This document shows, in pieces, positions 47,501-58,580 of a stretch of DNA of 64,000 nucleotides. Below the pieces are notes generated by a model. That model was not told the origin of the DNA, did no database searches, and worked only from the letters and a program-made list of their open reading frames with translations. The translations under genes were made by a program, and so were the position numbers. Position 1 is the first letter of the stretch. The number at the start of each line of letters is the position of its first letter. Source of the DNA: Cliona cf. orientalis (Eukaryota; Porifera; Demospongiae; Clionaida; Clionaidae); contig OZ005691.1 in NCBI GenBank assembly GCA_963930775.1, positions 10,351,000-10,414,999 of the forward strand, given 5' to 3'.

Positions 47501-50500
47501 TGTGAATTATTCTCCAGTTCAAATGTGTTATGTATAGATGGCATCGCCTCTTATGGTCAAGCATCTTTTATTTTATTGTGTAAAGTAGTTTCTTATCCCC
47601 ACCTGCATTGAGATTTTGATGCCGCCTTTATGCATACATGTATTATTGATACAGACCATCATGTTTACATGTGTTACTCAGCTATATATAATGAATTTCA
47701 TAGCATATTGAATGAGATTCATAGCTAATAAGCAAATCAAATAACCTCCCGCCAAATTCAATATTACATAGGATGAGGAGCAAAAATCTTTCTTTTTAGC
47801 CTTACGTGTGTACATGTATTTATAGCTCCACTCCCCACCCACCCACATGCAATGCTGTTGACATTCCATTGTCTACCTCAGCTGATAAATTAAAATTTTT
47901 AATGGGAAAAAATTGATCACATCCCCAATAGAATAATAACATTGATATTGCCTCACCAAAGCTGATTAATTTTAGGCTGTAGATGTATTATTATTATTAT
48001 TATGCACAGTGGATGGGAACCAGGAATCTCATTACTACCTAATTATCATAGGGTGCACCTCTGTTATTGAGCATTCTTTAATGTTTCCTTCACATTTCCC
48101 TCACAGACACTACACTCACTCACAGCAACCTTTCCACTGTACTAAACCATGTGGTGGACATGGACAGGCTGATGGCCTGCCTCGATATGCCAGGCAGTGT
48201 GCAGAAGAAGATCAGAGAACACAGCAAGGATGAAGAGCAGCAGCGAGAGGAATGTATCTACTACTGGATGAATGTCAGCCCCTACTATATGATTGGATGG
48301 GGGGTTCTTGGAGGGTGGCTACACTACCATGGACAAGAAGCTGCCCTTAGAGCTGCAAATGAATACATTCAGAGGGCTCCAGGTACATGTGGGTGTGGCA
48401 TGTGTATGTATTGGAATGTAGATCATGCATACATTACACAGCAAATTCATGCCTGCAGTGATGTACATTGTGTATGTAGCAGTGCATTTGTTGATTACAC
48501 TGATGCTCACACTGACCACATCTGCGCACATGTCCACCTCCACACACACACACACACACACACACCCGTCATACAGAGCCCACATTGACAGTCGATAATC
48601 TCACTGCTGTCCTCGATAATGTTCAGGAGAACATGAACTGGGTTCTCAAATACCTTCACATCCCATCCTCCATGCGACATCAACTCCAGCAGCAGTACGA
48701 CAGTGGACAGGTGAACACAGCCCGTGCTGATTACATCATTGATCATCATCCAAGTCTCTCTTGGACGATGATAGCCAATTCGTTGTGGTACTGTGGAGAA
48801 GCTGGAGCACTAGAAATGGTTCAGATATTGTATCTCAAAGGTGAGCCATGTGCACACAGCTGTAGGAGTGAGGGGAGAATACTATTGTAAGTTTCTGAGC
48901 TTTGCATTAATTAATGCCACTACATCTTGACATTAATTTTTTTGGACGTGTACAAAGAAGTACTAGTGAAAGATATTGCTTTAAATTTAATGTTCTTCAT
49001 TATTACTCTATTGATATTTAAATTAACATGTGTGTAGTACATGGTCTTGGCTTACTGATATACATGTTATCTAATCAGCTCCTTACCATAAGTCATGAGG
49101 CTGTGGGAAACACTCGAGCAGACCTTGCCTCACCACTGACCACGATTAATAGTATTTTGTTTCCTGGGTCCCTGTAGCATTATAGTACACATACTGATAG
49201 TCCAGTGGCATATTACACAGTGAACTGGAGCGGTGGCACATTATGTGGATGAGTGAGGATCTAATCAACTATCAAGCGATTATTGTTTACAACAGCTAGT
49301 AGCAATACTACAACTGCTAATTATTACAATTGAATTGCATAATGTGCTCTATAGAATAATTGGTATCCTAGCAACCAGCTAGGGGTATGTGTGTGCACCC
49401 ACTATAGGGAACTACCCACCTCACAATACATGTAGTGGTAACCACAATACTAGGATAGCCAGCTGTTAATTTTGATTGTGCTGTCTAGGTATCTATATAA
49501 TAATTATATAGAAAGCTATACATGTACATGTATATATTAAATATATACATGTACATGTATAGCTTTCTAGTGCATGTATATGTGTGTGTGTACTATAATT
49601 AATATCTCCACAGGAATAAAACTATTTTTCAATGCGTAGTAGCTATTACCCATAGAATTGATTGCTTTATCCCTTGCGCATGTGCGGGGAGGGGGGGGGG
49701 GTAGTAATAAGGCTGATATTAATTTTATTGTTGGTAGCTAATTGGCATTTCACGATTATCATGTGAAAACGTTATGATTCTATGTATAAACTCTGTCCTC
49801 TTAATGCTGTGTAAGATATCTGGATGAAAAGGACCAAGTTACATTTTGCTAAAATTAATTCCCACGGATTATGGAAATATATAGGAGGAGGGATGGCTTA
49901 TTTTAAGTAGTAAGACATACAATAAACCTGTACACTTTAATACTACTAATATTATCTATTATCGCTGAGGCCTGCCAACGCCATCACTTTTAGACGTCCG
50001 ACCCATTTTTAGACATCTGACTGTTAATTATAGAAATTTTAGAATAACAAATTTAATGTTGAGGGTCTATCAACAAAATGGTTGTTATACTATCTTAATA
50101 CAAATTCTGAATAATTCTAATCGTATCATCATAATAATACCACACGTCTCGCTTGTCTTAAAATAGTCAATCATCTTATAGCAGTCAACAGTGACAAATG
50201 GCATGGCTAAATGGGAAACGCAGTTGCGCGTGAATCAACGCTGTCACCATGAAAATACATGATCGCAAAAATATGTGGTCCTTTTCACCCGGGCTAGTAC
50301 CATGCATCACTAGATCCTATTTGAGCATTAGTTGCATCATCAACTGGACTTACACAGCTACTCTCTACCTCTACACATGCACCTCTATCTCTAGGCACGA
50401 GTGAGTCTCGAAGGTTATTTCAACAGTCGATGAAAAGAGGCCATGCAGACATGTATAATGACAAAATGCTGCTCTATGGAAGTGCAGGAGTGGGAAAAAC

Positions 50501-53500
50501 CTGCACCATGAAAATTGTTGCCGGTGAAAAACCTCCTGTTGTACGAAATAGCACTCCCGTAGCAACCAAGCCAGTGACGATGTATCAGCTCCAAATGATT
50601 AAGGGAAAATGGCGCAAATACATCTCTCAAGATCGCATGAAACTCTGCGCTAGGATCTCCAAAACGACACTGGGAAGAGAGATAATCAAAGCCATGAAGA
50701 AAGCCAAGATTGCAGAAGCGGTACATCGAGCTAAACATCAGGAGGTGGATGGCGGTGGTGAGCAGAAGACATCGACAGCAGCAAGTCCCCAACAACCGAC
50801 AAGAGACAGCACCTGGCAAAATGAAGATCCCACTCCAAAACCGAAAGCATCATTGCGAAGCTCAGTCGATCGTGACGTGCTCCAAGTTATTCATGATGTG
50901 CTTGATGAGATGTTCCAGCTGATTGACGAGTGTCCCGAGACAGAAGAGCCCCTCACCTTTATTCACAAGCTCCTGGTGTCCGACTGTGGTGGCCAGCCTC
51001 AATTCCATGAAATCTTGCCCATATTTTTACGAAGGATGTCGTTGATAGTATTCGTCTTCAAGCTTTCCGAAAGCTTCTCCAGTCGTCCAATGATTGAGTA
51101 TTACGAAGACGGCAAAGCATTGGGCTCTCCGTATGAGTCTCACCACACAACAGAGCAGCTCATCAAGGAAGGCCTCCAGTCACTTCACACTCACCGGTCG
51201 AGCAAAGGTGCAGGCAAAGATGGTGAAGCTCCACAAATAGTTATGGTCGGGACCCACAAGGACGAAGAAAGTATATGCGATGAATCGAGAGAAACGAAAG
51301 ACCAGAAGCTGAGAGAAATGCTGCTGCCAACGTTTGCGAAAGAGATCATCTACTATAAGCCAGGAGAAAATAAAGTGCTCTTTCCCATGAATGCCAAGTG
51401 TCCTGGTGTTGAAGAGGAGGATATGGCTCAAGCCATTGTCTCCAGGTTCTCCACAGAGAACAGATCAGATGCGAAGAAGCTTCCACTGCAGTGGCTGGGT
51501 TTCGAAATAATGCTTGAAGAAATCACTCAGCGACTTAAGCGTGGAATTCTGAGCAGGAGTGAGTGTCTTGAAGTCGCCTATAGACTTCACCTTGACGAGA
51601 GTGCACTAGATGCAGCCCTTATCTACCTTGATGAGCTGTCACTGGTCTTCTACTATCCCGACATTCTTCCCGAGATAGTCTTCACCAACCCTCAGGTGCT
51701 TCTTGACAAAATCTCAGAGCTTGTGAAAGTTCATCACGATAAGCTCAAGATCGGTTCAGGAGAAGATTGGCAGAATTTTTTCTGTCATGCTCAAATCACA
51801 ATCGAGTTTCTTCGAGAATCGATGTTCAAAAAGCATTATGTTCCCGGTCTCTTTGAGCCAGAGCAGCTATCCACCTTGTACCGAAAGCTTCTTATCTTTG
51901 CCGACTTTTCTGAGGGTAAGTTCTTTGTTCCCAGCTTGCTTCGAATGCTTAGCAGCAAGGAAGTATCTGAGCATCGGCTTTCGTTTGATTCGTTCATCGC
52001 TCCTCTTGTCCTTCACTTCCCTGATGGCCCTCCACATCGTGGCATCTTCTGTGCTCTCATTTCCTTCTTGACCTCACCAGAGAATCACTACCCTCATCCA
52101 TGGAAGTTGAAGAAACCTGCCAGATCTGTTACTCCTGACTGCCTCTACCGAAATTGCATCGAATTCTCGATTTCTGAAGCCGATACCCCATGCTGTGTGA
52201 CAGTCATCGATACCTTGCTCCAGTTCGAAGTTCACGTGGATGTTTCAGAGCAACCAGATGCAGATTTTTGCTCATCAATCAAGCGCGCTATCGCTGCTGG
52301 CTTGCAAAAGGCTAATCTCACGTTGGGCTACACGAATTCGACACCTTCTTTTGCCTTTCTTTGCTCTTGCGGAGTGGGAGAGCCTCACCCTGCTAAGATT
52401 GGAAAGAAATCATGGATCTGCACGATAAACGAAGCAAAGGGTAAGAAATTTTCTCCCAACCAGATGGTGTGGCTCGATGAAGCAACCTCTGAATCTAAAT
52501 CAGGTTAGTTCTTAATTACAGACGAGAATGGACATATATAATTTCTTATTGATCTGTTTAGATACCCAGACTAGTAAAGGAAATAGAGATGCAGGTAATA
52601 ATGGACACACTGTGAAGACATCAGATTCTACTCCATCTTTGAAACCAGGTAAAAATTAATTGATACTTTGGCATTGTGATCATATATGAGCATGCTGCCA
52701 TGTATTCGTTTATCAGATTGTACTCCCAGTAATACTGATGACAAACCGACACCTCATTTTCATAACAATGGACACTCTTCAGCAGCAACAGGTCCGGCTA
52801 AAAGATAATTATTATAATTATTTTTGCTTTGAATTATGAACTATTTTTGTCTCCCTTTATTACCCAAAGGTCCAACTGCTCCAGCTGAACTGACTCTCCA
52901 GGATGTAGCTGCTCAAGCTGGTCTCAAAACGCTGGATGTTCTGGATCAAGAGTGCTCTCAGCAAGTCCTCCTAAGACTAGCCAAACACTGTGTGGACTGG
53001 CAGCTGACCGGCTTCCATCTAGAGCTGACAAAATCTGAAATTACTGCCGTGGATGGTGATTACCGATCAATCGATGAGAAGAGGATTGGTATGCTGGGGA
53101 GATGGAAAGAGAAGTTTGCCTTCAAAGCTACTTATCGAGTGTTCATCGAGGCCTTGTTGTCGTGCAGAAAGGCTTCAGATGCCATTGATGCATGCAAAGA
53201 TATTGTATCCAGTAAGTGAAAATAATAATATTTTGCTAGCTGTATACACTATTACATTTATTTTATTGTGATGTGCAGGTGTAAACGTGCCAGCTGAAGA
53301 TGAGAAGGGGAATTTGAAGTTCAGCAGTACCATGTCTGATGACGATATCTTTAAATGGCTTCGAATAAAAGGAATTAATGAAAAAGATTGCAGTACTCTC
53401 TCTGGTACATATATAACTATTATTAGCAGTAGAACATGAATTTAAAAGTGATGATCTCATATCTATATTATTGTATTTATAGAAAGTGGTATCACAGCGG

Positions 53501-53598
53501 CTGGATTCTCCCAGTTGGATAAAGAAGATTTTGAAGACCTTGGACTCACTAAAATTGGCAAGAAACTAATTCTAAAGATCCTACCAGAATCAAAATAG
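44540..53598 (+). CDS. ROC-COR GTPase with Death and SAM domains, paralogue C
   Basis: Ten exons, all phase 1: 44540-44759, 47037-47300, 48107-48382, 48577-48840, 50395-52503, 52562-52648, 52717-52791, 52870-53211, 53279-53404, 53483-53598. The product is 1292 residues. Layout: N-terminus (1-73); Death-like modules about 74-161, 162-253 and 254-341; ROC-COR 342-1044 with GSAGVGKT, DCGGQ and GTHKD; two linker exons (1045-1098) rich in Ser, Thr, Asn, His; Death 1099-1212; SAM 1213-1292. The second linker exon has an unusual donor (GTCCGG), so it may be skipped; skipping keeps frame because the exon is 75 nt. Otherwise close to B. It converges on the intact FARS2 gene, whose stop lies 425 bp beyond. 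Confidence 0.85.
44980..45741. mobile_element. TACCGTATCCTCCCGAAAATAAGCC element
   Basis: 762 bp with inverted ends TACCGTATCCTCCCGAAAAT and its inverse, inner arms with TAAGCCCCCC. Contains a second TACCG element at 45416-45626. In intron 1 of paralogue C. No real coding frame. Confidence 0.85.
45416..45626. mobile_element. Nested TACCGTATAGCGGGAA MITE
   Basis: Inverted ends TACCGTATAGCGGGAA, with repeats of GAGAAAACTTTCGCGG inside. Nested within 44980-45741, so it inserted later. Confidence 0.85.
46096..46425. mobile_element. Fold-back MITE in intron 1 of paralogue C
   Basis: The left arm GAGAGTATCAAACCGCGTATA...TTGGAGGTCACC pairs with the right arm GAGTGACCTCCAC...TATACGCGGTTCGATACTCTC. 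About 110-bp arms around an 85-bp loop. Confidence 0.8.
46484..46714. mobile_element. TACCGTATTTTTTCTAAAAATTCGG MITE
   Basis: 231 bp with inverted ends TACCGTATTT-TTCTAAAAAT and its inverse. Internal GCCGAATTTTTCG and CGGCATGAAAA words. Another TACCG-ended element. Confidence 0.8.
48540..48565. repeat. (CA)n microsatellite, paralogue C
   Basis: Same intron position as in A and B. Confidence 0.9.
49509..49569. repeat. 61-bp perfect palindrome
   Basis: Two 30-base arms (TAGAAAGCTATACATGTACA... and its exact inverse) around a single central A. Lies in intron 4 of paralogue C; absent from A and B. Confidence 0.9.
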
Positions 53599-54022
53599 TT
53601 CCTTCCTAATAACTGTATTATTATGCACCAAAATCATTAGTTTCACATTCCTTGAGATCGCGGTTTATTTCCTGTTGTGTCAACAGTGTAACACCTCAAC
53701 CCTTAATCTTATGACATTGTATTTTTTGCTTTCCGTACTGTTATTTGTGTATTAGTTATTGCTTAGGGTGCATATTATTAAATAAAAAAAAATGTTTCTC
53801 CTTCCTGATCTATACGATGATAATGCACGTGCACGTGACCTACTAAAAAATTTTTTTGGCTCACTTTGTATCATTAATAATAATAATTATAATATAATAT
53901 TAGAAATCATATTATGCATAATGACCTTGTATTATGAGAAAAATAATTTTAGCCTTGTTCTTTCCTATACCATTCTACTTTTCATCATGCAATTCTATAA
54001 AGTAGGCCTGCACCTTATAAAT

Positions 54023-55420
54023 TTATCGTAGTTCTACTCCCAATTCATTGATGATCATTTCTCTAATCTGATCTTGAATGATGTTGCTCTCTTTGTTAGT
54101 GACATTTCTATCCATTGACCTGTATGTGATACGGTAGCAATGGCTGACTCTCTCAGTCTTCGGGTGAACAAACTTATCAATCAGTTCCACCTTTTCCACT
54201 AAATCCCCAGCAGACGATCGAACTACTTCATGAAAGTCATTTTCATTGAATTTTTCCTTGGGTAGCCAAAATGTGATGTCTTTATAGCAAGGTGGATATT
54301 TGCTAAAAGATTTGAACACGATATTCGTCCTGGGGTCTAGTCCAACTGATGAGAACTGCTCGATAAATCTCTCGTCTTTGCTCCAAAAAAGTCGAATGTC
54401 GGGAATATCAAACAAAAGCATTGCCAGGCGGTCCAGTCCTAAACCAAAGGCCCATCCGATTCGATCAGTGACACCTCCATTTTCCAATATCGGTTGCCTC
54501 ATTATGCCAGATCCCAGCATCTCCATCCACTCTCCTTGAAACTTGATCTCCAATTCGTAGGACGGATGAGTGAAAGGAAAATAGCACGTCGTCCACCTAG
54601 TCTCAATGTCACTTCCAAACAACTCCTTCATCAATTTGATCAAGGTCTCTTTCAAATTAAATTCCATCATTTTCACAGCATCCATTGTATGTGGAGCTTG
54701 CTTTTCAATCGTTTCTTCCTGCAAACTTGGATCTGTTTCAAACAGCACCAGTTCTGAATCTTTACCACCGAACAGTTCCTCCCTTGAGAATAATCTCACT
54801 CCCTCCATTTGATGGAAAATGGGATAGTGACTCGAATCTATCTCATCGCGTCTATAGACATCTCCCGTCACAAGAAACTGATTGCAGCCCATCCGAATAA
54901 AGTCTCGCTGATGTGCAGAAGTGTGTGCACGAAGCATGGTTGTACGATTGATGTAATAGTTATCATTTTTGCTCCTTGTGACATGATCTTTAGCTACCAA
55001 TAAGCTATCAAAATTCTGCTCCGTGGTGACTATTGGACTGACATTGTCAAAGTGAGCATAGATTGCATTTCCAGTGCGGTTTGTGTATGTTTTATGGAAG
55101 TGATGAACGATGCGTTGTTTTATGATGCTAATGGGGTGGTTCGGTACACAGTGCAAGTTGCGTCCAACTTTATCAATGATTGCTGGAGTCACGCTGGTCA
55201 TCTCATCACGATCGTACGTTTTCCCGAGAATTTCGCATTGTTTTTGCTGCTGTAGCAAGCTCGAGACTGTCGCATATCGCTTGATACCGAGATTACGAGC
55301 GGGTATCATCAAAGTCTGCTTGACGTGCACTGTTCTTCGAGACGAAAACGTAGGGATAAACGATCGCTGATCACGTACGTGTTTGCTGATGCTCCCATAT
55401 AGTCGCAAAATCGTTGCCAT
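54023..55420 (-). CDS. FARS2: Mitochondrial phenylalanyl-tRNA synthetase
   Basis: Single-exon, 465 residues from the ATG at 55418-55420. The open frame extends 24 codons further, but the chosen start gives a typical Arg/Ser-rich mitochondrial presequence (MATILRLYGSISKHVRDQR). Class II synthetase core: RDEMTSVTPAI near the front, motif 2 around [21 protein letters not shown], substrate-pocket [14 protein letters not shown] and motif 3 [10 protein letters not shown]. The C-terminal ~100 residues are the ferredoxin-like anticodon-binding domain ([27 protein letters not shown]). It charges mitochondrial tRNA-Phe as a monomer. Length fits the family (about 450). Converges on paralogue C and is divergent from the hnRNP-like gene. 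The only full copy here; two broken copies lie at 29807-34343 and 42847-43880. Confidence 0.95.
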   Translation of the reverse strand: MATILRLYGSISKHVRDQRSFIPTFSSRRTVHVKQTLMIPARNLGIKRYATVSSLLQQQKQCEILGKTYDRDEMTSVTPAIIDKVGRNLHCVPNHPISIIKQRIVHHFHKTYTNRTGNAIYAHFDNVSPIVTTEQNFDSLLVAKDHVTRSKNDNYYINRTTMLRAHTSAHQRDFIRMGCNQFLVTGDVYRRDEIDSSHYPIFHQMEGVRLFSREELFGGKDSELVLFETDPSLQEETIEKQAPHTMDAVKMMEFNLKETLIKLMKELFGSDIETRWTTCYFPFTHPSYELEIKFQGEWMEMLGSGIMRQPILENGGVTDRIGWAFGLGLDRLAMLLFDIPDIRLFWSKDERFIEQFSSVGLDPRTNIVFKSFSKYPPCYKDITFWLPKEKFNENDFHEVVRSSAGDLVEKVELIDKFVHPKTERVSHCYRITYRSMDRNVTNKESNIIQDQIREMIINELGVELR

Positions 55421-55700
55421 TCCTAGATCCTCTGCATGCAGACTCAACATGTGTTCGTCTCCAATTAATGCCCATGTCCCGCCCCCTTTCACGTTAAGCC
55501 CCGCCTATATTCTTGCGCATGCCCACTGTGCTCGATCATTGAACGAACGTCGAACAAGAAGGTGCAAGTGTGTCTCTGGTTTATCTCTTTCTTGGGGCAC
55601 TCATTGGTATCTTTCTGGGTTCCGAGGTACTCCTTTTAGTGATTTCTCAAGGTTGTGGACGAGGTGTTCAAAGAAAGGGTCATTTTGGTAAGTAAATAAG
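55421..55700. promoter_or_regulatory. Bidirectional promoter, FARS2 / hnRNP H/F-like
   Basis: Short GC-richer region between the two divergent genes with CCCGCCCC and CCCCGCC (Sp/KLF-like) and TTGCGCATGCCC (NRF1-like half). A likely non-coding first exon of the plus-strand gene ends at 55687 before a GTAAGT donor. Confidence 0.5.
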
Positions 55701-56323
55701 GTGGCAAATTCCAATTGGTGCGCACCTAGCTAGTAGTAGCAGAATTTTTGTGACTGGTACTCTTCCTAAGAAGGTGCATCATTAGTATTTGTTTTGTTTG
55801 GTATCAGCTGTGTGACTAGTCTGGAGTATTAGGTATGTTGATGTGTGTACTTTAGGCTTTGGTGGATTCCTTGGGCTAGTTGGTTTGTCCACTGGTGGTG
55901 TTCCACATTAATTTTAACCAGAAAGGTTAAACTATTGCAAGTCATTTTGCCTATTGGGTATGGGACAGGTTGGAGTGGATAGTGCCTGTGAGTACAGGTT
56001 AGAAAAAAGGTCACGGTTATTCTCTTACTTTATGGCCAGCTCAGGGTGTGTTACAAGTGTTTCGTGCACAAGTACAAGTATGTTAGTACACTCGATTTTT
56101 TTGTGTATATGAGGATGTCTGTGCATACGTGTGTGTATAAGGTGGTGTGTGGCTCTAGTTATGGTGTAATTGACTTTATCACTCTTCCCCTGTCTTTTCT
56201 CAGATAAGCCGTCCGATTTGGCGTTCAGTTTAGAGGGAGAAAACAGCCCCGCCCATATAGTTTCCTGCAGAGAGAGTTGGTGGTCACCGGTGGTATTTGA
56301 ACTTAGAGAATTTAGACGACGTG

Positions 56324-57745
56324 ATGGAGTTTTCAAAAGGTGTGGTTTTGAGAGGGCTACCATTTGCCGCGACTGAAGACGACGTGAAGCAGTTTTTCAA
56401 ATCCATGGACATTCCATACGAGAACATTCGATTGATCCGATTTCGTGACGGCAAAACGACAGGGTTCGGCTTCGTGAAGTTAGCCTCAGTTGACGACGTT
56501 GAGCATGCCCTTTTGATGGACAAAAACCACATAGGCTCCAGGTATATCGAGGTGTACCCGTCCGACGAAACAGAGCTTCACCACCTCCAGTTGATGGCTC
56601 GTAGCGGCAGCGAAGTTCGAGAGCTCAATCGATTCATAGGCACTCAAGTTCGTGATGCTAAGCGGAAGGATCACATCCGCAGAAAGCTTTTGACCCGCTA
56701 CGCCTACATCAGTGGAGTTCCCCCAGGTCACCAGTACAAGGAGGTCCGTCGCTTCTTTCAGGGCAGGCTGATTGGTCGAAATTGCATCCACCTCTTGAAA
56801 GAGCGAGGTAGTTCAGAGTTCAGCGGTGAAGGCTACATAGAGTTTTCCGATAACGACGAATGTAGAAAAGCCCTTGCAATGAGTGGTCAACGCATGGGAA
56901 ATTCGGTGATTAACGTCGAGCCATGTCCCGAAGAAGAGTTTATCGATATAGTGGGCATCGACCAGATCCAGGACACCGGGAGAGATAGGCGGGGCTCGTC
57001 CGACCGAAGCTCGAGACGGAGGGAGCGTACCCCTTCCCCAGCTAGGAGGCGAATGATGGCTTACACGAAGACCTACGGAGGGAGGGACGGTGACGACGAT
57101 GATGACTACTACCACCAGCGAGAGGGTCGCATTCGAGACACGATCGCTAGCATGGCTTACGGCGGAGAAGCTAGCTACTACCCTCACTCTCATCCGCCTA
57201 CCGCACCGGCGATGCACAGTCAGCCGTACCGTGAAAGGAGTCCGATTTCCCACCATGCTCGAGGTGGGTGGGGAAGCGTGGAGGACACGCCGACAGGATA
57301 TGGATCACACCGTGGGCTATACGGATCACCTGCAGCCCCCGTCCAACACGCTACTGGGGGCTACTCACGACAGTCGTATGCATCCGATGACATACGTTAC
57401 GCTCTTGGGGGGTCGTCCGGTGCCAGCGGTGTGGGGTCGTCCATGGGAGGAGGCGGCTACAGTGCAAGCATGGGAGGAGGTGTTGCACATTCTGACGTGG
57501 GAGGCGAGAGGAAGGTCGTCCGAATCGAGGGTCTACCCTATGACGTAATGGTGCAAGAGATTTTAGATTTCTTCCGTGGATATCATGTCAACTACGAAAA
57601 CGTTCGCATACAGTGTCGTGACGATGGTAGTCCAAGTGGAAAGGCGTTTGTTACTTTTCCCAGCGAGAAGTTGGCTCGCCACGCAATTGCTGATCTAAAC
57701 CGGCACTACATTCGAGGAAGATTTGTAGAACTCTTTATACTCTAA
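56324..57745 (+). CDS. hnRNP H/F-like RNA-binding protein, three RRMs
   Basis: 473 residues from the ATG at 56324; the upstream in-frame extension lacks an ATG. A 5' untranslated intron is likely (donor at 55688, acceptor CAG ending 56203). Domains: RRM1 about 5-80 (VVLRGLPFAATEDDVKQFF, GFGFVKL), RRM2 about 124-200 (AYISGVPPG..., EGYIEF), an Arg/Ser patch (SSDRSSRRRERTPSPARRR), a long Gly/Tyr/Ser/His-rich low-complexity region, and RRM3 in the last 76 residues (VVRIEGLPYDV, SGKAFVTF). The 'LRGLPF/EGLPY' starts and the three-RRM order are those of quasi-RRMs of hnRNP H/F and GRSF1, which bind G-tracts and steer splicing or RNA handling. Orthology within that group is not settled. Confidence 0.85.
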   Translation: MEFSKGVVLRGLPFAATEDDVKQFFKSMDIPYENIRLIRFRDGKTTGFGFVKLASVDDVEHALLMDKNHIGSRYIEVYPSDETELHHLQLMARSGSEVRELNRFIGTQVRDAKRKDHIRRKLLTRYAYISGVPPGHQYKEVRRFFQGRLIGRNCIHLLKERGSSEFSGEGYIEFSDNDECRKALAMSGQRMGNSVINVEPCPEEEFIDIVGIDQIQDTGRDRRGSSDRSSRRRERTPSPARRRMMAYTKTYGGRDGDDDDDYYHQREGRIRDTIASMAYGGEASYYPHSHPPTAPAMHSQPYRERSPISHHARGGWGSVEDTPTGYGSHRGLYGSPAAPVQHATGGYSRQSYASDDIRYALGGSSGASGVGSSMGGGGYSASMGGGVAHSDVGGERKVVRIEGLPYDVMVQEILDFFRGYHVNYENVRIQCRDDGSPSGKAFVTFPSEKLARHAIADLNRHYIRGRFVELFIL

Positions 57746-58039
57746 TTAAAGGAACAAACTCCCCTCCTGGTGAAACTATTTCTCGGTAATAATAAGACTT
57801 TAGGTGGATACTATTGTAACACTCCTAAAATTTTGAACAGCTTTGTTTAAATAGATCAGCTAGGCACAAGCACAATGTACATACGTACAGGCACTGGAAT
57901 GGTAGCCTTATCTCATTGTTACTTATAAATAATGAATTTATGCTTTTGGTTAATGTTTTCAGTATGGATAAAGTTGGAAAGTTTACTCTCGTAGGCAGGT
58001 ACTTGGTAACTGTAAATCGAAGATACTATGTTCTATGTT

Positions 58040-58265
58040 ATTTCTCCCCAACAAGAATTAATAGGCTTGTGGGCATGGATTAGCATTACATCTGAGGTTT
58101 CACAGTAAAAAGAATGGTTTAAGAGGTGTGAAACGTTCATGGTGGTGTGAGCATTTCTCCCCAACAAGAATTAATAGGCTTGTGGGCATGGATTAGCATT
58201 ACATCTGAGGTTTCACAGTAAAAAGAATGGTTTAAGAGGTGTGAAACGTTCATGGTGGTGTGAGC
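58040..58265. repeat. Perfect 113-bp tandem duplication
   Basis: Two adjacent copies (58040-58152 and 58153-58265), beginning ATTTCTCCCCAACAAG and ending GGTGGTGTGAGC, with no differences seen. Lies downstream of the hnRNP-like gene, in or near its 3' untranslated region. Confidence 0.9.
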
Positions 58266-58580
58266 TAAACCTATAAAGTCGAAGGTACAGGTGTACCAAT
58301 CCTCTGTGGTAGAGGTGAGATGTATTGCTGGTAGGGTATATAGTAGATCTACTGGTACGTGTGATTGGTATGGATATACAGGACTTGTAATTTTTTATCA
58401 AGGCATGGGTTAAGGAAGTTTGCAAAAAAATTTGAGAACAAAATGAAAGATGGTATGGTACACAGTCCTCTACTTTCATGTAAATGTACATAGAGCAATC
58501 ATGGTCATAATAACATTTAAGTGATAAGGTTTGCCGTACTGTACTAGGTTAACAAAAAGTCCTAATCATAATTAAATAAG

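Noticed and set aside
54300-55370. Several plus-strand frames over FARS2
   Set aside because: Antisense shadows of a conserved enzyme gene.
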